From positions 103,122 through 167,121 of the forward strand of contig NZ_JACRMG010000029.1 of the NCBI RefSeq assembly GCF_016219575.1: DNA of 64,000 bases. The letters are read 5' to 3'. The notes beneath the pieces are model-generated. The model did not search any database. It had not been told where the DNA came from and saw only the letters and a list, made by a program, of their open reading frames with translations. Each line of letters opens with the position of its first letter. Position 1 is the stretch's first letter. The translations under genes were made by a program, and so were the position numbers. This document shows, in pieces, positions 59,070 through 64,000 of this stretch. Origin of the DNA: Bradyrhizobium sp. Its GTDB lineage: Bacteria > Pseudomonadota > Alphaproteobacteria > Rhizobiales > Xanthobacteraceae.

Positions 59070-61633
59070 TTTTCGCTCCGCTGAGTTTGCGCGCCCGTTG
59101 CTCGCGGCAGAGTAATGACAAACTCTGTGAAGGCACCGAGCTTCGTGTCCACGGTAATGGTGCCACCATGTTGCTTGACGATGATGTCATGGGTCATTGA
59201 CAAGCCGAGCCCCGTTCCTTCGCCCGCCGGTTTGGTGGTGAAGAAGGGATTGAATATCTTCTCTTTCACATCGTCCGGTATGCCCGTGCCATTGTCACGG
59301 ATGCGTATCTCGACTGAAGCGCCGAGATTCCTCGTCGCAGCCGACAGAGTCGGCTCAAATCCCTCCTCGCCGTTCTCGGACTTGCGTTTGGTCGCGGCAT
59401 AGAAGCCGTTTGAGATCAGGTTCAACAATGCCCGAGTGATCTCCTGCGGGAATAGCTCGGCTTCGCCAGCCGTAGCGTCAAATTGACGTTGAAGGGTGAT
59501 GTTGAAGCCGGACTTCTCGGCACGCGCGCCGTGATAGGCAAGGTTGAGGCTTTCTTCCACCAGTCCGTTGATGTCTGCGGCTCGCAGCTCACCCGATCCT
59601 TCACGCGAATGCATCAGCATGTTCTTGACGATGGAGTCGGCGCGCTTGCCGTGCTGCACGATCTTTTCGAGATTGGACTTCAGGAGCTGCGTCAGCTCGT
59701 CGACCTCCTGCCGGAGCTTCTCGGCCATTTCCGTCTGCTTCAAAGCGTCGTCAAGCTCATCGGTAAGCTCAACCGAGAGCGCGGAGAAATTGTTGACGAA
59801 GTTGAGCGGGTTCTTGATCTCGTGGGCGATACCGGCGGTGAGCTGGCCGAGCGAGGCAAGTTTTTCAGTTTGCACCAGACGGTCCTGGGCGGAGCGGAGA
59901 TCGTCGAGCGACTGCGACAGTTCCCGAGTGCGTTGCTGCACCTGCTTGAAAAGATTGACGTTGGAAATCGCGATTACCGCCTGGTCGGCGAAGGTCTGCA
60001 GCATGAGAACGTGATGATCGCTGAAGGTACCTGGTTCGCGCCGGGTGACCCTGATCATGCCGATCGCCATACCCTCGCGCATCAACGGAACCCAAAGGGC
60101 GCTACGCCATCCTCGCTGGCGGGTCAGCTTCAGAACGTCGGGCTGCGCCGCAAATTCGGTTTCAGTATCGACGATTCGATATACCTCGCCACGGCGGATA
60201 GCGTCGGCGAAGGCGTATGTCGAGAGCGGTCGTGGATAGAATCCCTTTAGCCCCGCGTCCGCCTCGGGTGTGGTCGGAGTGAATGCCGCCAAGTGAACGA
60301 CATCATCGACGATGCTATCGACCGCCGTCGTAAGCCCGTTGACCAGCTGCTTCGAGCGATCGGCAATGGCCTGGAACACGGGCTGGACGTCGGAAGGCGA
60401 GCTCGCAATCGCCCTGAGGATATCGGCAGTGGCCGTCTGCCGTTCCAGCGCTTCCCGTGTTTCGTTGAATAGCCGCGCGTTCTCGATCGCGATCACCGCC
60501 TGGTCGGCGAAGCTGGTGGCGAGTTCGATTTCCTTGCTCGCGAAGGGGTCAACGCGCGTACGCGCAATGCTGAAAACGCCTATCAGCGTATTCTCGCGAA
60601 GCAAGGGAACGCCGAGCGTCGACCGATAGCCGGCGATCGCCTGCCCTTCGCTGAGAGTGTATTCCGGATCCTGCAAGACGTCAGCGATGGAATCGGCGCG
60701 AAGCTCCATCGCTGCCCGGCCGGACGTCGAGCCCCGGCCGGGCGTGAACGGGTTCGTCTTGAAGAATTCTCTCGCCTCGATCGATAGCCCGTAATCGGCG
60801 ATCAAGTGCCAGAGGTCATGCCGAAGATGGAACATGTACACCTGGTCGGCCCGGCAGAGGCGCGCCACCGTCTCAACCAGAGTTTCGAGTACCGTCCCCA
60901 GGTCGACGGATGAGCGGCTTATGATCTTGAGCACGTCGCCGGTTGCGGTCTGCCGCTCCAGCGCCTCCCTCTTCTCGTTGAACAGGCGCGCGTTCTCGAT
61001 CGCGATCACGGCTTGGTTGGCGAAGGTCTGCAGCAGCTGGACGTGATGATCGGCGAATGCTCCCGGGTCCCGCCGGGTGACCGCTATGAAGCCAATGGCC
61101 GCCCCCTTGTTCAATAAAGGCGTGAACATCGCGCTGCGCCAGCCTCGTGTCCGTCCGAGTCCTCGAGTTTGCAGATCAGCCGTTTCGCTATCCGCAATCT
61201 GCACAAACTCGCCGTTCGCGGCCAAGGCTACGGGAGGGGCAGCTCGGTTCAGTTTCACCGGAAATTCAGCCCTGATAGCTGCATCGGCCTCCGGGCTGGT
61301 GGGCGTCAGCGCAACGAGATGAATGGCATCATCGACGAGGCGGTAGACCGCGGCCGTATATCCACCCAGCAGGCGTTTTGCGCTTGACGCGATGGCCTCA
61401 AACACCGGCTGAACGTCGGACGGCGAACTGGCGATAACCTTCAATATCTCGGCCGTCGCCGCCTGTTGCTCGCGAGCTTCCTTAGCCTCCATTTCGAAGG
61501 CTCTTGAAGGCTTCATTCGGGTGGCGCGCCGAACGGGCTGTTTGGTCTTGGCGCGGCTGCGGCCCTGCGCTGAGCGCGCCTTGCGCGCCCTCGCCGCGCT
61601 CCTCTTGCCGCCCGCTTTTGCTGACCGCGTCAT
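59066..61633 (-). CDS. Triple-GAF sensor histidine kinase
   Basis: An 855-residue cytosolic kinase. A basic Arg/Lys/Ala-rich opening (1-45), GAF domains at about 72-216, 240-387 and 412-560, a coiled linker, HisKA with the phospho-His at 604 (LTAGIAHEIKNPLNF) and a HATPase domain (about 700-845) with NLISNGFYAA, DNGTGIPDDV and GEGTGLGLSMTHDI. GAF1 and GAF3 are closely alike (TPTSPEAD / TPTTPEAD, QRGWRSA), so one is an internal duplicate. No membrane span. Its adjacent regulator is a pseudogene; its signal is unknown. Confidence 0.92.
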   Translation of the reverse strand: MTRSAKAGGKRSAARARKARSAQGRSRAKTKQPVRRATRMKPSRAFEMEAKEAREQQAATAEILKVIASSPSDVQPVFEAIASSAKRLLGGYTAAVYRLVDDAIHLVALTPTSPEADAAIRAEFPVKLNRAAPPVALAANGEFVQIADSETADLQTRGLGRTRGWRSAMFTPLLNKGAAIGFIAVTRRDPGAFADHHVQLLQTFANQAVIAIENARLFNEKREALERQTATGDVLKIISRSSVDLGTVLETLVETVARLCRADQVYMFHLRHDLWHLIADYGLSIEAREFFKTNPFTPGRGSTSGRAAMELRADSIADVLQDPEYTLSEGQAIAGYRSTLGVPLLRENTLIGVFSIARTRVDPFASKEIELATSFADQAVIAIENARLFNETREALERQTATADILRAIASSPSDVQPVFQAIADRSKQLVNGLTTAVDSIVDDVVHLAAFTPTTPEADAGLKGFYPRPLSTYAFADAIRRGEVYRIVDTETEFAAQPDVLKLTRQRGWRSALWVPLMREGMAIGMIRVTRREPGTFSDHHVLMLQTFADQAVIAISNVNLFKQVQQRTRELSQSLDDLRSAQDRLVQTEKLASLGQLTAGIAHEIKNPLNFVNNFSALSVELTDELDDALKQTEMAEKLRQEVDELTQLLKSNLEKIVQHGKRADSIVKNMLMHSREGSGELRAADINGLVEESLNLAYHGARAEKSGFNITLQRQFDATAGEAELFPQEITRALLNLISNGFYAATKRKSENGEEGFEPTLSAATRNLGASVEIRIRDNGTGIPDDVKEKIFNPFFTTKPAGEGTGLGLSMTHDIIVKQHGGTITVDTKLGAFTEFVITLPRATGAQTQRSEN

Positions 61634-61723
61634 ATCCGCCCCCGGAGGGTTTGAAAGGCCATCTTATCGGGCGGAACCCGTTCTGGAAGGGGGCGAACGA
61701 GCCAGAATCTTGCTCTCCGGCTT

Positions 61724-61842
61724 GATGTCCGTTTTGGGTCATTTGCAGACATACCGAGCCCAGCACGGCATGTCCGCTTCACCCCTGAAAGCGGACAGCA
61801 GAGCCCGGGACCAGCACGTCTGCTACGGGGTATTAGACGACA
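61724..61842. repeat. Module-junction repeat, copy D
   Basis: Begins gatgtccgttttgggtcatt, then tgcagacataccgagcccag, with a clean inverted pair tgtccgctt (61771-61779) / aagcggaca (61789-61797). It lies upstream of the kinase and just past the 3' end of the next binding-protein gene. Confidence 0.82.
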
Positions 61843-61851
61843 TAGCGACCG

Positions 61852-62847
61852 CTACTCGATCACCTCGTCGGCCTGCGCCAGCAGCGCTGGCGGCACCGTG
61901 ATGCCAAGCTGCTTCGCCGTTTTCAGATTTATGATAAGGGTGAACTTGTCGGCCTGCTCGATGGGCAGATCGCCGGGCTTCGCGCCCCGCAGGATTTTAG
62001 CGGCCAGGCCGCCGGCACGGCGAGTCTGCTCATCGATATCGGTATAGTATGACATCAACAGCCCGCCCCGCGTCCAGACGGGGGTGGGGCCGAAAGCCGG
62101 TTTACCGGTCTTTGCGAGAGAGGCCACAATCTGGGGAACGCGGGCCACGAATCTTGGTTCAACGGATAGGAAGAACGCGCTGACGTCGTCGCGTTGCCCT
62201 GACGCGATGGCGCTCTCGACGTCAGCGAGCGTCGGCACCTCATACATGGAAACCGCAAAGCCCAATTGCTGGGCTGTCTTTTGCACCGCAGCCCGCTCAA
62301 CGGGGAATTGAACCGCCGTGTCCGCAAGACCAATAAAGCCGACCCGCGTCAGGTTTGGCACCAACTCCTTGAAAAATTGAAATTGCTTGCTCATCAGGCT
62401 CTCTAGCCCACCGATGGCGTTCTGGACGTTGCCAGTTGTCATGCCGCCCGGTCTTGCATAGCTCTCTACCCAACCGTACGCGACGGGATCGATTGCAATG
62501 GCCGTGAAGACCACTGGCGCGTTCGGTACCAGCCTGTGGATTGGCTTGGGGCCACCGGCGACGGTGACATAGACGCGGGGCTTTAAGGCATCCAGTTCCT
62601 TGACGATTTCCGGCAGTCGCGCGTAGTCACCGTCGAGGAAGCGCAGCGTCAGGACATAATCCTTGCCTTCGATGAGGCCGGCTTGCTTGAGACCCTCGCG
62701 AATTGAGGCAGCCCTTGCGTTTGCAAGTTGCTCAGTAAACGCGACTATGACCGCGACAAGCGGCAGGTTCGCAGGCTGCTGCGCGCCCGCCGCCAGCGGC
62801 CACGCTGCCGCTCCGCCGATCAGTCCGATGAACTCGCGTCGCTTCAT
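61852..62847 (-). CDS. Orphan ABC transporter substrate-binding protein
   Basis: A 331-residue PF04392-type protein from ATG 62847 (MKRREFIGLIGGAAAWPLAA); the ATG at 62859 gives four extra residues. Landmarks: LKQAGLIEGKDYVLTLRFLD, VAYGWVESYARPGGMTTGNV, ILRGAKPGDLPIEQADKFTL and the end GITVPPALLAQADEVIE. Tat-like leader RREFIG. Alone, without transporter partners. Confidence 0.88.
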   Translation of the reverse strand: MKRREFIGLIGGAAAWPLAAGAQQPANLPLVAVIVAFTEQLANARAASIREGLKQAGLIEGKDYVLTLRFLDGDYARLPEIVKELDALKPRVYVTVAGGPKPIHRLVPNAPVVFTAIAIDPVAYGWVESYARPGGMTTGNVQNAIGGLESLMSKQFQFFKELVPNLTRVGFIGLADTAVQFPVERAAVQKTAQQLGFAVSMYEVPTLADVESAIASGQRDDVSAFFLSVEPRFVARVPQIVASLAKTGKPAFGPTPVWTRGGLLMSYYTDIDEQTRRAGGLAAKILRGAKPGDLPIEQADKFTLIINLKTAKQLGITVPPALLAQADEVIE

Positions 62848-62915
62848 GGCCAGCTCCAACTCGATACCGGGGCTGATGGTAAGCAGGTTTCAGTGCGGGT
62901 CCAAGAGCGCTCGCA

Positions 62916-63022
62916 ATGTCTGCTTTGGGTCAGAAGCGATCCTAGGAAGGGGCAGTTGTGACGTCCGCTTCACCCCCGACAGCGTACATCCCCGGGACCG
63001 AGCGTGACGCCCGTTAAGGGAT
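62916..63022. repeat. Module-junction repeat, copy E (degenerate)
   Basis: Begins atgtctgctttgggtcagaa, contains gacgtccgcttcacccccga, ends cgcccgttaagggatcattt. It keeps the start, the middle box and the end of the repeat, with the rest diverged. Confidence 0.65.
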
Positions 63023-63086
63023 CATTTGGAGCCTCGACGCCCTAGCTGCGACTCCGAAGAGCTGCGAATAATTTGGGCGTGCGTGT

Positions 63087-63410
63087 TTACTTGCGTCTCG
63101 CCAGTACCCGCGCTCGCTGCTCGGGAGTCAGGTTATAGAACATCCGGCATACGGTCTTGGCGTCGTGGTCGTTCACGCCCAAGGGCCATGCACATTCCGG
63201 CGTGATAGCCAGGTTCTCGCCCGTTCCGGAAACCGGGTTTGATGCGCGGAATCCGGACGCAGAGAATTCACCCAGGACCAATGTCCAGAATGCTGCGGCC
63301 AGGAGCGCCAGGAAAGTCAGTGACGCTATTATTATCCATTTGATTGCGGCATAGAGCCTCGGAAACCGTATTCCCTCAGAGGCAGAAATGACCGGTTCCG
63401 GTTGTGTCAT
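63087..63410 (-). CDS. Small single-span membrane protein, unknown
   Basis: A 107-residue protein from ATG 63410 (MTQPEPVISASEGIRF). One membrane helix (IIIASLTFLALLAAAFWTL, about residues 24-42), then a soluble part with Cys in TPECAWPLG and KTVCRMFYNL, and a basic end (RARVLARRK). No family recognised. It lies between degenerate repeats, and the earlier in-frame start (63494) is in repeat sequence. Confidence 0.6.
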   Translation of the reverse strand: MTQPEPVISASEGIRFPRLYAAIKWIIIASLTFLALLAAAFWTLVLGEFSASGFRASNPVSGTGENLAITPECAWPLGVNDHDAKTVCRMFYNLTPEQRARVLARRK

Positions 63411-63510
63411 GGGTTCGAATCCTCTGAGGAGGGCGAAGTTGCTGCCGCATCGTCCCGTTGGATCGGTTGTCGTCAAAGGCCAACTTTGTAGCACGATTGG
63501 CAGTTGGTGA

Positions 63511-63600
63511 AATGTCCGCCTTGGGTCATCAGGCAGAGTTGGCCGGTGACCGGAACAGGTCAGCCTTGCCCCCGATGGGCGACCCCCGGCTCAAGGCCGT
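63511..63600. repeat. Module-junction repeat, copy F (degenerate)
   Basis: Begins aatgtccgccttgggtcatc and keeps only the first 20 bases well; the rest is diverged. It marks the right end of the array. Confidence 0.5.
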
Positions 63601-63622
63601 GGCACGCTGCGGACGATGGTTC

Positions 63623-64000
63623 CTACTGTGGACGCATCACAGGCGAATAGCTCCAGCCGGCTGCGGTGACGGCGGCGATGACCGGTTGCTTCAATGAGTC
63701 GAGATCGAAGTTGACGTCGAGTTGCTTGCCGAAACCGCCTCCGGCGGGGGTGTCAAAGCCATAGGCGACTTCGCGCTTGCGCTTGAACAGCTGGACACCG
63801 CGAAAGCCCGACTTGCTGTAGCGAAACGAGGGCGTGCCCATCAGCCCGCCGGACCATTCGATCTCCGAGGTCTCGTCGAGCGCGCCGACACGGTGCGTCG
63901 CCTCGTTGAGATAGAGTCTCAGCCGGTATGTCTCGCGCACGCCTTGTTTCGCCATGATGCCCCACCACGTGGCGTCGGCGTATTTCCATTCCACGACAAG
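63623..64000 (-). CDS. Unrecognised protein, 5' end beyond or at the window edge
   Basis: The frame is open to the window edge; a possible GTG start at 63994 would give 123 residues. The sequence is beta-rich: YRLRLYLNEATHRVGALDET, IEWSGGLMGTPSFRYSK, VAYGFDTPAGGGFGKQLDVN. The C-terminus SLKQPVIAAVTAAGWSYSPV ends at 63623. No known motif. Whether it starts here or upstream cannot be seen. Confidence 0.55.
   Translation of the reverse strand, partial: LVVEWKYADATWWGIMAKQGVRETYRLRLYLNEATHRVGALDETSEIEWSGGLMGTPSFRYSKSGFRGVQLFKRKREVAYGFDTPAGGGFGKQLDVNFDLDSLKQPVIAAVTAAGWSYSPVMRPQ

Noticed and set aside
63411..63430. tRNA-like T-loop words (ggttcgaatcc) upstream of the 107-residue gene
   Set aside because: The T stem has a mismatch, the following bases do not pair with any upstream acceptor arm, and no D or anticodon arm was found in the preceding 70 bases. 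At most a remnant.

Overview
The window is high-GC, densely coded DNA, most likely from an alphaproteobacterium of the Bradyrhizobium/Rhodopseudomonas group (Nitrobacteraceae). The evidence is the codon use, the many orphan ABC substrate-binding paralogues, the 'adenylate cyclase-TolB-TPR' protein, the short palindromic intergenic repeats typical of that group, and alphaproteobacterial bufferin-type genes with ECF-like promoters. No rRNA, tRNA, CRISPR array or replication origin was recognised. The genus is an inference.

Layout. 1-12.0 kb: 3' end of ligA, an EthD-like protein, a Bcr/CflA-type exporter, a Gly/Tyr-rich secreted protein, Xaa-Pro aminopeptidase, a 58-residue basic protein, prmA, a PYROXD2-type oxidoreductase and a membrane-fused spermidine-synthase-like protein. 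12.1-18.7 kb: L,D-transpeptidase, an ABC-2 exporter pair, an OmpA-like protein coupled to a Cys-rich secreted protein, and a UvrD helicase carrying an in-frame palindromic-repeat insertion. 18.7-19.7 kb: a lower-GC HNH-type gene between imperfect 34-bp direct repeats. 19.8-29.2 kb: thioesterase, FAD-linked dehydrogenase, an LTXXQ-repeat protein, an outer-membrane barrel protein, a globin-coupled chemoreceptor divergent from an Fnr-like regulator, and a SulP transporter.

29.2-37.0 kb is the most interesting block. Every gene lies on the minus strand. It holds two paralogous six-cysteine CKG-repeat precursor peptides (BufA2-like), the MNIO/DUF692 enzyme BufB, its DUF2063 partner BufC, a creatininase-like protein lacking usual metal ligands, a secreted HExxH peptidase, a thioredoxin-domain protein, a DoxX protein and CcdA. 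Both precursor genes are preceded by the same bipartite element (GTAACC, 16 bases, CGTA), and a near copy (GTAACA, 16 bases, CGAA) precedes doxX. Strong hairpins follow each precursor gene. The likely picture is a metal-responsive, ECF-sigma-controlled RiPP metallophore regulon.

37.1-45.3 kb: two class III adenylate cyclases, a FecR-domain protein, a GST, a 2-hydroxyacid dehydrogenase-MFS pair. 45.3-48.6 kb: a lower-GC insertion bounded by a truncated TetR copy and an intact TetR gene; it carries a large membrane protein, an unknown protein and a methyltransferase fragment. 48.6-54.6 kb: TetR, with a perfect palindrome between it and a divergent P450, then a large AsmA-like protein.

54.6-63.6 kb is a decaying module array: four intact orphan ABC substrate-binding proteins, at least three fragments, a GAF histidine kinase and its broken response regulator. 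Copies of one roughly 100-bp repeat separate the modules. A duplicated AsmA 3' end lies inside the array. The window ends in an incomplete unrecognised gene.
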